9,375 nt of DNA from Syntrophobacterales bacterium (GCA_023229795.1 JALNYP010000106.1:1-9375); one strand, 5' to 3'; shown: positions 1-8,134, numbered from the stretch's first letter. A program made the numbers and translations. Notes: generated from the sequence alone by a model not told the origin.

Positions 1-2
1 GC

Positions 3-173
3 CTCATCACCTACCTCTTGTTGGCCATCTATTGCCATAAGCACTTCCAGGAAAAGGTTAGCATCAAAAGAGTCAGAGAATTACGCATTAGCATCCAAAA
101 TGAGGCTCGGTTTCGGGATAGTTATCCCCCTGACCTTCAGCAGAAAAGGGATTACGCCCATGCAAATACCTAA
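3..173 (+). CDS. C-terminal end of a transposase, probably IS4-family (5' end outside window)
   Basis: An open frame runs in from the left edge for 56 codons to a TAA at 171-173. It begins with a hydrophobic stretch LITYLLLAIYCHKHF and continues into a basic helix with KRVRELRISIQNEA, followed by a polar tail ending in HANT. A hydrophobic YLLLA segment just before a basic, leucine-rich C-terminal helix is, as I remember the family, typical of IS4-type transposase ends; this is recognition from memory, not alignment. The catalytic DDE residues would lie upstream and cannot be seen, so I cannot tell whether the element is intact. The gene faces the convergent efflux operon and stops about 16 bases before the palindromic repeat. 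The last 20 or so residues after QNEA could be read-through into flanking DNA if the copy is degenerate. Alternatively the frame could be a chance one, but the residue pattern argues against that. Confidence 0.5.
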   Translation, partial: LITYLLLAIYCHKHFQEKVSIKRVRELRISIQNEARFRDSYPPDLQQKRDYAHANT

Positions 174-189
174 CCGGACATTGCTGCCT

Positions 190-270
190 AAATCCCCCTT
201 TTTCAAAGGGGGACTTTTAAAGCAATTCCTTGTAGTTCCCCCCTTTGACAAAGGGGGGTAGGGGAGATTT
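190..270. repeat. Palindromic two-hairpin intergenic repeat
   Basis: There are two near-perfect hairpins in tandem. The first has arms CCCCCTTT (194-201) and AAAGGGGG (205-212) around a 3-base loop. The second has arms CCCCCCTTT (238-246) and AAAGGGGGG (250-258) around GAC. The outside edges are also inverted: AAATCCCCC at 190-198 faces GGGGAGATTT at 261-270, so the whole unit can fold as a cruciform. Repeats of this AAATCCCCC...GGGGATTT form are often scattered in intergenic DNA, where they create false ORFs containing PPLSKGG-like peptides. The unit sits between the convergent transposase end and the end of the efflux operon. It may limit read-through or stabilise the operon mRNA 3' end. 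Neither hairpin is followed by a T-run on either strand, so it is not a classic intrinsic terminator. Confidence 0.8.
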
Positions 271-367
271 TGGTTTTTTGAGTGTGTGCCATAACGGAAA
301 AAATTTTTGGCATTCGCTATAACCCGCCTAGCCTTCAATTTGGGCTCGATTCATATGCTGCGATTTA

Positions 368-3300
368 TCAGGGGACACCAATCTCACTCCCGTTCTTTAC
401 CGGTCCTGGCGCCCGGCGCAGGCGGTTAACCCAGAGCCGGAAGCGGTCCAGATAGAGATAAATCACCGGCGTGGTATAGAGAGTCATCATCTGACTGAAG
501 ACCAGCCCGCCCGCGATGGAAATGCCCAGGGGGCGGCGCAGCTCGGACCCCACTCCGGTGCCCAGCGCCAGCGGCAATGCTCCCAGCAGCGCCGCCATGG
601 TCGTCATCATGATCGGGCGGAATCGCAGCAGACACGCCTCATAGATCGCCTCGCGGGAACTTTTGCCTTCGTGGCGCTCCACCTCCAGGGCAAAGTCCAC
701 CATCATGATGCCGTTCTTCTTGACGATGCCGATCAGGAGGATGATGCCGATGACCGCAATAATACTTAAATCCATCCCGCAGATTATCAGCGTGACCAGG
801 GCCCCCACCCCCGCCGAGGGAAGAGTGGAGAGAATCGTGATCGGGTGGACGTAGCTCTCGTACAAGATCCCCAGCACGATGTACACCGCCAGGAGCGCCG
901 CCAGGATCAGGTAAGGCTCGTTGGCCAGGGAGGCCTTGAAGGCCTCAGCCGTCCCCATAAAATTTCCCCGGATGCTGGCCGGCAGCCCCATCTCCCTGGT
1001 GGCAGCCTCGATCGCCTCCACCGCATCTCCGAGGGCATACCCCCTGGCCAGATTGAAGGAGGTGGTGACCGCCGGAAACTGCCCCAGATGGTTCACCGAC
1101 AGCGGCGTGGCGGTGGGCTGGTACCGCGTGAAGGCGCTCAGCGGCACCTCGAACCCCCTGGGGGAATGTACGTAGATCTGGCGCAGGGTTTCGGGGCGCT
1201 GCCAATAGGGCGGGGCCACCTCCATCACCACGTGGTACTGGTTGAGCGGGGTGTAGGTGATGGACACCTGGCGCTGCCCGAAGGCGTCGTACAGGGTGTC
1301 GTCGATGCTCTGGGCCGTGAGGCCGAACCGGGAGGCCGTGTCGCGGTCGATGACCAGAGACGATTGCAGGCCTTTATCCTGTTGGTTACTGTTGACATCC
1401 ACCAGTTCGGGCAAGGTGCGCATTTTCTGCAACACCCGCGGCCCCCAGGTATTCAGCTCCTCCAGGTTCTCGCCCCGGAGGGTAAATTGATAGAGGGCGG
1501 CGCTGGCGAACCCGCCGATCCGCAAATCCTGAACCGGCTGCAGGTAGGTGGGAGCCCCCGCGATTTGGGAGAGATTGCGCCGGAGCCTGGCAATCACCTG
1601 GCGCGCCGTGGACTTCCTTTCCTCGAAGGGCTTCAACGACACGAACATGCGGGCCGTATTGGTGGTGGAGCCGCCGCCGCCGGGGCCGCCGGAGAAGCCC
1701 AACACGTCGATTACGTCCGGGTCTTTCTTGATGACGTTCACCACCTCCAACAGCTTCCGCCGCATCGCCTGAAACGAGATGTCCTGGGAGGCCTGGATAG
1801 TTCCAGTGACGCGGCCGATATCCTGCTCCGGGAAGAAACCCTTGGGAATATACATAAACAGGCCGATATTGACCGCTAGCGTCAACAGCACCAGAGAGAG
1901 CATAAAGCGAGGATGCCGCAAAGCCCAGCGGAGGCTGATATCGTAGGTGTGGCGCAGCAGTTCGAACCCCTTCTCGCTGGCTTTGAAGAGGATCCCGTGA
2001 GCCTGGCCTTCTTTCTCCGGCCTGAGGAGCGCCGCACACATCATGGGAGTGGTCGTCAGGGAGACCACGAGTGAGACCAGGATGGCCGCGGACAGCGTCA
2101 CGGAGAATTCGCGGAATAAACGGCCGACCATGCCGCCCATCAACAAGAGCGGTATGAAGACCGCCACCAGCGACGCGCTCATGGACAGGACCGTGAAGGT
2201 GATCTCCCGGGCGCCCCGGAACGCCGCCTGCAAGGGAGGCATTCCCTTTTCAATGTAGCGGGTAATGTTTTCGATCACCACAATGGCGTCGTCCACCACA
2301 AAGCCCGTGGCGATGGTGAGCGCCATCAGGGAAAGGTTGTCCAGACTGTAGCCGCACAGGTACATCACCCCGAAGGTGCTGATGAGCGACACCGGCACCG
2401 CCACCGCCGGGATGAGGGTGGCCCGGACATTCCGCAGGAAGGCGAACACCACGAGAATGACCAGGGTGCCCGAGAGCACCAGGGTGCGTTCCACATCCTG
2501 CAATGATTTGCGAATCGGCGGGCTGCGGTCCACCGTGACCGACAGGTTGATGTTCTGGGGAATGGAGGCTTTCAATTGGGGCAACAGGCCGCGAATCCGG
2601 TCCACCGTGTCGATAATGTTGGCCCCCGGCGCTCTGAAGATAACCACCATCACCGCGGTTTTGCCGTTCAGCAACCCCTCGGTGCGCACATCCTCCACGG
2701 AATCCTGGACCTCCCCCAGGTCCGCCAATCGGATCGGCGCCCCGTTGCGGAAAGCCACGATCAGATCCCGGTACTGCTCGGCCTTGAAGAGCTGATCGTT
2801 GGTCCTGATCTCCCGGCTGTGGGCCGCGTCCGCCAGTTGTCCCTTGGGCCGGTTGACGTTGGTGCTGGCCAGCAGGCCGCGCATGTCCTCGAGACCGATA
2901 CCGTACTTGTGCACCGTATTGGGGTTCAGCTCCACCCGGACCGCGGGCAGCGATCCGCCCCCTACGAATACCGTGCCGACTCCATCCACCTGGGAGATTT
3001 TTTGCTGGAGAATGGTGGAGGCCGCATCATACATGACCGCCCTGGTGGAGATGTCGGAGGTGAGGGCCAGAATGAGAATCGGGGCGTCGGCCGGGTTGAC
3101 CTTGCGATAAGTGGGGAGGCTGGGCAGACTCGGCGGCAGATAGCTTTCCGCCGCATTGATGGCGGCCTGGACGTCCCGGGCGGCCCCGTTGATGTTGCGG
3201 CTCAACTCGAACTGCAACACGATGCTGGTGACCCCCCGGTAACTGGACGAGGTCATCTCGGTCACCCCGGCAATGCGCCCGAATTGCCGTTCCAGGGGCG

Positions 3301-3493
3301 CCGCCACCGAGGTCGCCATGGTTTCGGGCTGGGCCCCCGGAAGACTGGCCGATACCTGGATGGTCGGGAAGTCCACCTGCGGCAGGGGGGATACGGGCAG
3401 GAAATGAAAGGCCAGGATCCCCGCCAGCGCCAGGCCGACCGTGAGCAGCGTCGTCGCTACCGGTCTTTTGATGAAGGCGGCCGAGATGTTCAT
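368..3493 (-). CDS. mdtC: RND multidrug efflux permease, MdtC-like subunit
   Basis: This is a 1041-residue inner-membrane proton/drug antiporter of the HAE1 RND family, the usual length (E. coli MdtC is about 1025). The N-terminus (FIKRPVATTLL, then LPVSPLPQVDFPTIQVSASLPGA shortened here to its hallmark PLPQVDFP) and INGAARDVQAAINAA near 101-115 match MdtC rather than MdtB. The order is TM1 (about 10-30), first periplasmic porter/docking lobe (about 35-330), TM2-6 (335-490), TM7 (530-550), second lobe (555-860) and TM8-12 (862-1015). TM4 carries GFVVDDAIV with Asp401-Asp402, and TM10 carries GIVKKNGIM with Lys926 at the usual proton-relay position. YDAFGQRQ lies near 734-741. A glycine-rich loop, GGPGGGG, at about 602-608 is longer than I recall in the E. 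coli protein. Its ATG overlaps the upstream permease stop as ATGA (3490-3493), so translation is probably coupled. It is the last gene of the operon. No outer-membrane channel follows it. Confidence 0.95.
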   Translation of the reverse strand: MNISAAFIKRPVATTLLTVGLALAGILAFHFLPVSPLPQVDFPTIQVSASLPGAQPETMATSVAAPLERQFGRIAGVTEMTSSSYRGVTSIVLQFELSRNINGAARDVQAAINAAESYLPPSLPSLPTYRKVNPADAPILILALTSDISTRAVMYDAASTILQQKISQVDGVGTVFVGGGSLPAVRVELNPNTVHKYGIGLEDMRGLLASTNVNRPKGQLADAAHSREIRTNDQLFKAEQYRDLIVAFRNGAPIRLADLGEVQDSVEDVRTEGLLNGKTAVMVVIFRAPGANIIDTVDRIRGLLPQLKASIPQNINLSVTVDRSPPIRKSLQDVERTLVLSGTLVILVVFAFLRNVRATLIPAVAVPVSLISTFGVMYLCGYSLDNLSLMALTIATGFVVDDAIVVIENITRYIEKGMPPLQAAFRGAREITFTVLSMSASLVAVFIPLLLMGGMVGRLFREFSVTLSAAILVSLVVSLTTTPMMCAALLRPEKEGQAHGILFKASEKGFELLRHTYDISLRWALRHPRFMLSLVLLTLAVNIGLFMYIPKGFFPEQDIGRVTGTIQASQDISFQAMRRKLLEVVNVIKKDPDVIDVLGFSGGPGGGGSTTNTARMFVSLKPFEERKSTARQVIARLRRNLSQIAGAPTYLQPVQDLRIGGFASAALYQFTLRGENLEELNTWGPRVLQKMRTLPELVDVNSNQQDKGLQSSLVIDRDTASRFGLTAQSIDDTLYDAFGQRQVSITYTPLNQYHVVMEVAPPYWQRPETLRQIYVHSPRGFEVPLSAFTRYQPTATPLSVNHLGQFPAVTTSFNLARGYALGDAVEAIEAATREMGLPASIRGNFMGTAEAFKASLANEPYLILAALLAVYIVLGILYESYVHPITILSTLPSAGVGALVTLIICGMDLSIIAVIGIILLIGIVKKNGIMMVDFALEVERHEGKSSREAIYEACLLRFRPIMMTTMAALLGALPLALGTGVGSELRRPLGISIAGGLVFSQMMTLYTTPVIYLYLDRFRLWVNRLRRAPGPVKNGSEIGVP

Positions 3494-6400
3494 GCCGGTT
3501 CCGTGGAGTCTCCCTGCGGCCCCTCTCCGGAACGGCCCCGGTGCAGGCGTTTAGCCAGCCGGTCGAACCAGAGGTAGATGACCGGAGTCGTATAGAGGGT
3601 GAGCACCTGGCTGAAAATCAGCCCCCCGACAATGGAGATGCCCAGCGGGTGGCGCAGCTCGGAGCCCAATCCGGTGCCTATGGCCAGGGGCAGCGCCCCC
3701 AAGAGCGCGGCCATGGTCGTCATCATGATGGGCCGGAACCGCAACAGGCAGGCCTGATAAATCGCCTCCTCCGGGGGCTTGCCTTCCCGGCGTTCGGCGT
3801 CGAGGGCGAAGTCCACCATCATGATGCCGTTCTTTTTGACGATGCCGATCAACAGGATAATGCCGATCAGGGCAATGACACTGAATTCGGTGCGGCAGAG
3901 GAGCAGCGCCAGAATCGCGCCGACCCCGGCTGACGGCAGGGTGGAGATGATGGTAATGGGGTGGATATAGCTCTCGTACAACACCCCCAACACGATATAG
4001 ACCGTTATCAGGGCTGCCAGGATCAATAGCGGTTCGTTGGCCAGCGAGGCCTGGAAGGCCTGGGCCGTGCCCTGAAAACTGCCCCGGATGCTGGCCGGCA
4101 GTCCCAGTTTTTTGGTGGCCTCCTCCATGATCTGCACCGCTTCACCCAGGGAGGCCTCCGGGGCCAGATTGAACGACAGGGTGGTGGCCGGAAATTGCCC
4201 CTGGTGGCTGATGGCCAGCGGGCCGGTCTTCTCTTCGAACTGGGTGATGGCGCTCAGCGGCACTTTGCCGCCGCCGGCGCTGCGGATATAAAGCGCGTCC
4301 AGCTTGCTGGGGTTCTGCTGAAAGTCGGGCTTGACCTCCAACACGACGCGATACTGGTTCAACTGGGTGAAGATCGTGGACACCTGGCGCTGCCCGAAGG
4401 CGTCGTAGAGGGTATCATCGATGAGCTGCGGCGTGATCCCCAGGCGCGAAGCCGTGCTGCGGTCGATGGTCAGAAAGAACTCCAACCCCTGGTCTTGCTG
4501 ATCACTGCTCACATCCTGAAGTTCCGGCCGCTTCCGCAGGGCCTCGACCAGCCTGGGGGCCCAAAGGTTCAATTCGTCGATATCAGGGTCTTCGAGACTG
4601 TACTGGTATTGGGTCCGGCTGATGCGATCCGCCACCGTGAGGTCCTGCACCGGCTGCATGTAGAGCGTGATGCCTTCGAGCTTGGCGAGCCGCGGGGTCA
4701 GGCGGCGGATAATATCGCTGGCGCTTCCTTGCCGTTGTCCCAGGGGCTTCAGATTGATCAGCACCCGCCCGCTGTTTAGGGTAATATTGGTGCCGTCCAC
4801 CCCGATGAAAGTGGACAGGCTCTCGACGGCCGGGTCCTGAAGAATCACCCGGGCCAGGGCCTGCTGCCGCTCGGCCATGGCCGCGAACGAGATGCGTTGC
4901 GGGGCCTCCGAGATCCCCAGGATGATGCCGGTATCCTGAACCGGAAAGAAACCCTTGGGAACCACCAGGTATAGGAGCACCGTCATGACCAGGGTCGCCA
5001 CCGCGACCAGCAGCGTCCCGGTCTGGTGCTTCAGCACCCAGCGCAGGGTCGTGCCGTAGAACTCGATGATGCCGTCATAGATCCGCTGGGAGGCCTGAAA
5101 CAGCCGGCTTTGCTCCTCTTCCGGGGTATGCTTGAGCAGCCGGGCGCACATCATCGGGGTCAGCGTCAGCGACACCACCGCCGAGATCAGGATGGTCACC
5201 CCGAGGGTAACGGCAAACTCGCGGAACAGCCGGCCCACCACCTCGCCCATGAACAGCACCGGAATCAGCACCGCGATCAGCGACACGGTCAGGGACAGGA
5301 TGGTGAAGGCGATCTGCTCCGAGCCCTTCAGGGCCGCAGTGAGCGGCGGATCTCCCATTTCGAGATAGCGGGTGACATTCTCGATCATAACGATGGCGTC
5401 ATCCACCACAAAGCCCGTGGCGATGGTCAGGGCCATCAGCGAGAGATTGTTCAGGCTGAATCCCATCAGGTACATCACCCCGAAGCTGCCCACCAGGGAG
5501 AGCGGCACGGCCACGCTCGGAATGACCGTGGCCCGGAGATTGCGCAGAAACAAAAAGATCACCAGCACCACCAGGACCACGGCCAGCATCAGCTCGAATT
5601 GCACGTCCTCGACGGACCCGCGGATGGTGGTGGTGCGGTCGGTCAGCACGGTCAGGTGCACCGCCGGCGGCAGGGCGCTCTGCAACTGCGGCAGCAGCTT
5701 TTTCACCCGGTTGACGACCTCGATGACATTGGAGCCCGGCTGCCGCTGAATGTTGACGATCACCGCCGGGGTGTCATTCATCCAGGCTGCCTGCTTGACG
5801 TTTTCGGCGTGGTCGATGGCGTCGGCCACGTCGGACAGCCGCACCGGCGCGCCGTTGACAAAGGCGACAATCAGCGGCCGGTAATCCTTGCCGGTGAAGA
5901 GCTGATCGTTGGCCCCGATGACCGACGACTGGCGCGGGCCGTCAAAGCCGCCCTTCGCCTGGTTGGTGTTGGCCGCGGCAATGGCGGTGCGCAGGTCTTC
6001 CAGGGTCAGGCCGTAGGCAGCGAGGGCCGTGGGGTTGGCCTGAATCCGCACCGCCGGCCGCTGCCCGCCGCTGATACTGACGAGGCCCACCCCCGGCAAC
6101 TGGGAAATCTTCTGGGCGAGCCGGGTGTCCGCCAGGTCTTCGACTTTGGGCAGCGGCAGGGTGTCCGAGGTGAGGGCCAGGGTGAGGATCGGGGCATCCG
6201 CGGGATTGACCTTGCTATAGACCGGCGGATTGGGCAGGTCTTTCGGCAGGAAGGTGGCCGCCTGATTGATGGCGGCCTGCACCTCCTGTTCGGCCACGTC
6301 CAGGCTGAGCTGCAGACTGAATTGCAGAATAATGACCGAACTGCCGCCGGAACTGTTGGAGGTCATCTGCTTCAGCCCCGGCATTTGCCCGAACTGGCGC

Positions 6401-6603
6401 TCCAACGGCGCGGTGACGGAGGACGCCATGACGTCGGGGCTGCCGCCCGGGAAAAAGGTGAGCACCTGAATGGTCGGGTAATCGACTTGGGGCAGGGCGG
6501 AAACCGGCAACTGGTAGTAAGCCACGGCGCCGGCCAGCAGAATGGCCACCATCAGCAGGGTGGTCGCCACCGGCCGCAGGATGAAGAGGCGGGAAGGATT
6601 CAT
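3490..6603 (-). CDS. mdtB: RND multidrug efflux permease, MdtB-like subunit
   Basis: This is a 1037-residue inner-membrane RND permease, close in length to E. coli MdtB (1040). PSRLFILRPVATTLL at the start, SALPQVDYPTIQV at 35-47, APLERQFGQMPGLKQM at 65-80 and LDVAEQEVQAAIN at 101-113 are MdtB-type signatures. The layout is TM1 (9-30), first porter lobe (35-330), TM2-TM6 (338-487), TM7 (530-549), second porter lobe (555-857) and TM8-12 (858-1013). The proton relay is intact: Asp401-Asp402 in GFVVDDAIV (TM4) and Lys924 in GIVKKNGIM (TM10). In E. coli the MdtB and MdtC permeases form a heterotrimer with adaptor MdtA; I infer the same here because two distinct permeases follow one adaptor. The start is the ATG of an ATGA overlap with the adaptor stop. 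No good Shine-Dalgarno precedes it, so re-initiation after the adaptor is likely. The substrate range cannot be read from the sequence; bile salts, novobiocin and similar compounds are known only for the E. coli relative. Confidence 0.95.
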   Translation of the reverse strand: MNPSRLFILRPVATTLLMVAILLAGAVAYYQLPVSALPQVDYPTIQVLTFFPGGSPDVMASSVTAPLERQFGQMPGLKQMTSNSSGGSSVIILQFSLQLSLDVAEQEVQAAINQAATFLPKDLPNPPVYSKVNPADAPILTLALTSDTLPLPKVEDLADTRLAQKISQLPGVGLVSISGGQRPAVRIQANPTALAAYGLTLEDLRTAIAAANTNQAKGGFDGPRQSSVIGANDQLFTGKDYRPLIVAFVNGAPVRLSDVADAIDHAENVKQAAWMNDTPAVIVNIQRQPGSNVIEVVNRVKKLLPQLQSALPPAVHLTVLTDRTTTIRGSVEDVQFELMLAVVLVVLVIFLFLRNLRATVIPSVAVPLSLVGSFGVMYLMGFSLNNLSLMALTIATGFVVDDAIVMIENVTRYLEMGDPPLTAALKGSEQIAFTILSLTVSLIAVLIPVLFMGEVVGRLFREFAVTLGVTILISAVVSLTLTPMMCARLLKHTPEEEQSRLFQASQRIYDGIIEFYGTTLRWVLKHQTGTLLVAVATLVMTVLLYLVVPKGFFPVQDTGIILGISEAPQRISFAAMAERQQALARVILQDPAVESLSTFIGVDGTNITLNSGRVLINLKPLGQRQGSASDIIRRLTPRLAKLEGITLYMQPVQDLTVADRISRTQYQYSLEDPDIDELNLWAPRLVEALRKRPELQDVSSDQQDQGLEFFLTIDRSTASRLGITPQLIDDTLYDAFGQRQVSTIFTQLNQYRVVLEVKPDFQQNPSKLDALYIRSAGGGKVPLSAITQFEEKTGPLAISHQGQFPATTLSFNLAPEASLGEAVQIMEEATKKLGLPASIRGSFQGTAQAFQASLANEPLLILAALITVYIVLGVLYESYIHPITIISTLPSAGVGAILALLLCRTEFSVIALIGIILLIGIVKKNGIMMVDFALDAERREGKPPEEAIYQACLLRFRPIMMTTMAALLGALPLAIGTGLGSELRHPLGISIVGGLIFSQVLTLYTTPVIYLWFDRLAKRLHRGRSGEGPQGDSTEPA

Positions 6604-7868
6604 GACTTGCCGGGGTTGTCCTGGCCTTGACCTTTCACCATGACCTTGCTGCCTTCCCGTAATCTCTCCGCGCCCTCCACCACCACGAGGTCCCCGGGTG
6701 AGATCCCCTCGTCAATGGCGGCGTGATCTCCGGCAATGGGGCCGACCTTCACCTGGCGCACCGTCACGGTCTGATCGGCTTTCACCAGGTAAACGAAGGT
6801 CGCCTGGGGGCTGCGCTGGATGGCGGCCGTCGGAACTACCGTGGCCCCCCGCTTGGTGTCCAGAAGCAGGTGGGCATTGACGAATTGGTTGGGGAAGAGC
6901 TCATGGCCTTGGTTGGCGAACTCCGCCTTGAGCCGGACCGTGCCGCTGTTGGGATCGATCTGGTTGTCGAGCGTCAGCAAATGCCCTGTGGTCAACTTTT
7001 TGGTTTGCTCGCGGTTATAGGCATCCACCGCCAGGCGCACTCCCGCCTTGAGCTTATCGAGCAACGCCGGCAGGTTGTCCTCGGGGATGGTAAAAATGAC
7101 CGTGATGGGTTCGAGCTGGGTGATGATGGCCAGCCCGGTGGTATCGGTGGCGTGAATGATATTGCCCGGGTCCACGACCCGCAGGCCGATGCGCCCGCTG
7201 ACAGGGGCGGTGATCCGGGAGTAAATGATCTGCAGTTTGGCGTTGTCGATCTGCCCCTGATCGAACTTGACGGTGCCCTCGAGCTGACGTACCAGGGACT
7301 TCTGGGTAGCATACTGCTGCTCGGCGATGGAGTCCTCTTGGGATAAGGCCTGGTAGCGCTTCAGGTCCAGTCTGGCGTTCTTCAGCAGGGCTTGGTCGCG
7401 CACCATCTGCCCCTCGGCCTGGGTCAACTGGGCCTGAAACGGCCGCGGGTCGATTTCCGCCAGGAGGTTGCCCTTTTTGACCATCTGTCCCTCCCGGTAA
7501 TACACCTTCATTAACTCTCCATCCACCCGGCTTTTCACGGTGACGGTACGCAGCGGCGTGACCGTGCCCAGCCCGGTAAGATAGATGGGGATATCACCCC
7601 GGGCGGCTGTGGCCGCGGTGACCGGAACACTTTGCAGCGGCGCCCCCGATTTGGCCGAGCCCCCGGTGGTCTTGCCCGGCCTGCTTAGCTGGGTGTAGGC
7701 GACGATCCCTAAAAGACCCGCGGCCAGCAGCCATATCCACCAGCGCCTGTGCCAACTACCGGACAGACGGCGCTCCGACAAGTCATGTTTCTCAAAATTT
7801 GGTTTGAAGGTCATAAGTACACCCGAAAGGAGCACGGACTTGGCCTGAACTATCAGGCCATTGACCAC
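6600..7868 (-). CDS. mdtA: RND efflux periplasmic adaptor (membrane fusion protein), MdtA-like
   Basis: This is the adaptor that links the inner-membrane RND permeases to an outer-membrane TolC-type channel. The 422-residue frame has a short basic N-terminus, then one membrane anchor (WWIWLLAAGLLGIVAY, about 43-58). Next come the lipoyl half-motifs (YLTGLGTVTPLRTV near 96-109 and SRITAPVSGRIGLR near 217-230), with an alpha-helical hairpin between them (about 145-210). A beta-barrel follows (about 250-335, with TLDNQIDPNSGTV and LFPNQFVNA), then the membrane-proximal domain to the end. The DPRPFQAQL and NQFVNA patterns are MdtA-type. I see no lipobox Cys, so it is probably anchored by the TM helix. 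The start taken is GTG at 7868, because GGTGGA lies 9 bases upstream. An ATG at 7814 (residue 19, MTFKPNFEKHD) is an equally sensible protein start but has no visible ribosome site. The stop overlaps the next gene's ATG. It is the first gene of the operon. Confidence 0.93.
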   Translation of the reverse strand: MVNGLIVQAKSVLLSGVLMTFKPNFEKHDLSERRLSGSWHRRWWIWLLAAGLLGIVAYTQLSRPGKTTGGSAKSGAPLQSVPVTAATAARGDIPIYLTGLGTVTPLRTVTVKSRVDGELMKVYYREGQMVKKGNLLAEIDPRPFQAQLTQAEGQMVRDQALLKNARLDLKRYQALSQEDSIAEQQYATQKSLVRQLEGTVKFDQGQIDNAKLQIIYSRITAPVSGRIGLRVVDPGNIIHATDTTGLAIITQLEPITVIFTIPEDNLPALLDKLKAGVRLAVDAYNREQTKKLTTGHLLTLDNQIDPNSGTVRLKAEFANQGHELFPNQFVNAHLLLDTKRGATVVPTAAIQRSPQATFVYLVKADQTVTVRQVKVGPIAGDHAAIDEGISPGDLVVVEGAERLREGSKVMVKGQGQDNPGKS

Positions 7869-7877
7869 AGGTTTTGA

Positions 7878-7885
7878 TCCACCCT
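7878..7885 (-). promoter_or_regulatory. Candidate ribosome binding site for the adaptor gene (GTG start)
   Basis: On the minus strand AGGGTGGA lies 9 bases before the GTG at 7868. It is an imperfect Shine-Dalgarno, but clearly better than what precedes the in-frame ATG at 7814 (CGGGTGTACTT). This is the main reason for choosing the longer adaptor frame. Confidence 0.4.
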
Positions 7886-8002
7886 GAACGAACTTTCATG
7901 ATCTCAAGGTCACCGCCAATGAAAATCTCTGAAAATTCTTTCCGCCCCGTAGGCTTCAACCTGCCCTGGCTTAAGCTTGCGGGTAGAGGAAACGCGGCTT
8001 TT

Positions 8003-8032
8003 ATAGTAATGAGGAATGCTGAATTTTGCTAA
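8003..8032 (-). promoter_or_regulatory. Weak candidate sigma70-type promoter for the efflux operon
   Basis: Reading the minus strand, TTAGCA (8032-8027) and TACTAT (8008-8003) are separated by 18 bases. Each matches the sigma70 consensus at four of six positions. A slightly shifted TATAAA overlaps the -10. This is in the most AT-rich part of the gap, and transcription from it would leave a leader of roughly 130 bases before the GTG at 7868. The match is poor enough to occur by chance. I recognise no BaeR, CpxR or TetR operator nearby. Confidence 0.25.
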
Positions 8033-8070
8033 AAGATAGCATAATTGGGGCGGTGGTTCATATGTTATTA

Positions 8071-8093
8071 GTCGGCAGCTGCATCTGCCTGAC
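8071..8093. repeat. Inverted repeat in the efflux operon leader region
   Basis: GTCGGCAG (8071-8078) and CTGCCTGAC (8085-8093) pair with one bulged base around a CTGCAT loop. No T-run follows on either strand, so it is not a terminator. It lies about 40 bases upstream of the candidate -35 and could be a dimeric regulator site or simply a stable stem. Confidence 0.4.
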
Positions 8094-8100
8094 TGCGGGT

Positions 8101-8134
8101 TTTGCCCTGATCTAGAGTAACCCCGAAGGGCAAA
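8101..8134. repeat. Inverted repeat TTTGCCCT / AGGGCAAA
   Basis: The arms at 8101-8108 and 8127-8134 are perfect 8-base complements separated by 18 bases. On the minus strand the poly-T (8138-8132) overlaps the first arm instead of following the stem, so the pair by itself would not terminate transcription in either direction. Confidence 0.4.

Noticed and set aside
190..270. CRISPR array or strong intrinsic terminator
   Set aside because: There are only two unequal hairpins with no regular spacers, and neither stem is followed by a T-run on either strand.
81..338. 85-codon open frame on the minus strand
   Set aside because: It reads through the palindromic repeat, giving PPLSKGG and PPLKKGD peptides typical of false ORFs over such repeats. 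It also overlaps the transposase end.
845..1879. 344-codon open frame on the plus strand
   Set aside because: It is antisense to the mdtC-like gene and rich in Gly/Arg/Gln/His with no recognisable motif.
2576..3577. 333-codon open frame on the plus strand
   Set aside because: It is antisense across the 5' part of the mdtC-like gene and the junction with mdtB. It has a low-complexity composition and no family signature.
5026..6630. 534-codon open frame on the plus strand
   Set aside because: It lies wholly antisense to the mdtB-like gene, has a His/Gln/Gly/Arg-rich composition and no domain. Long antisense frames are expected in high-GC coding DNA.
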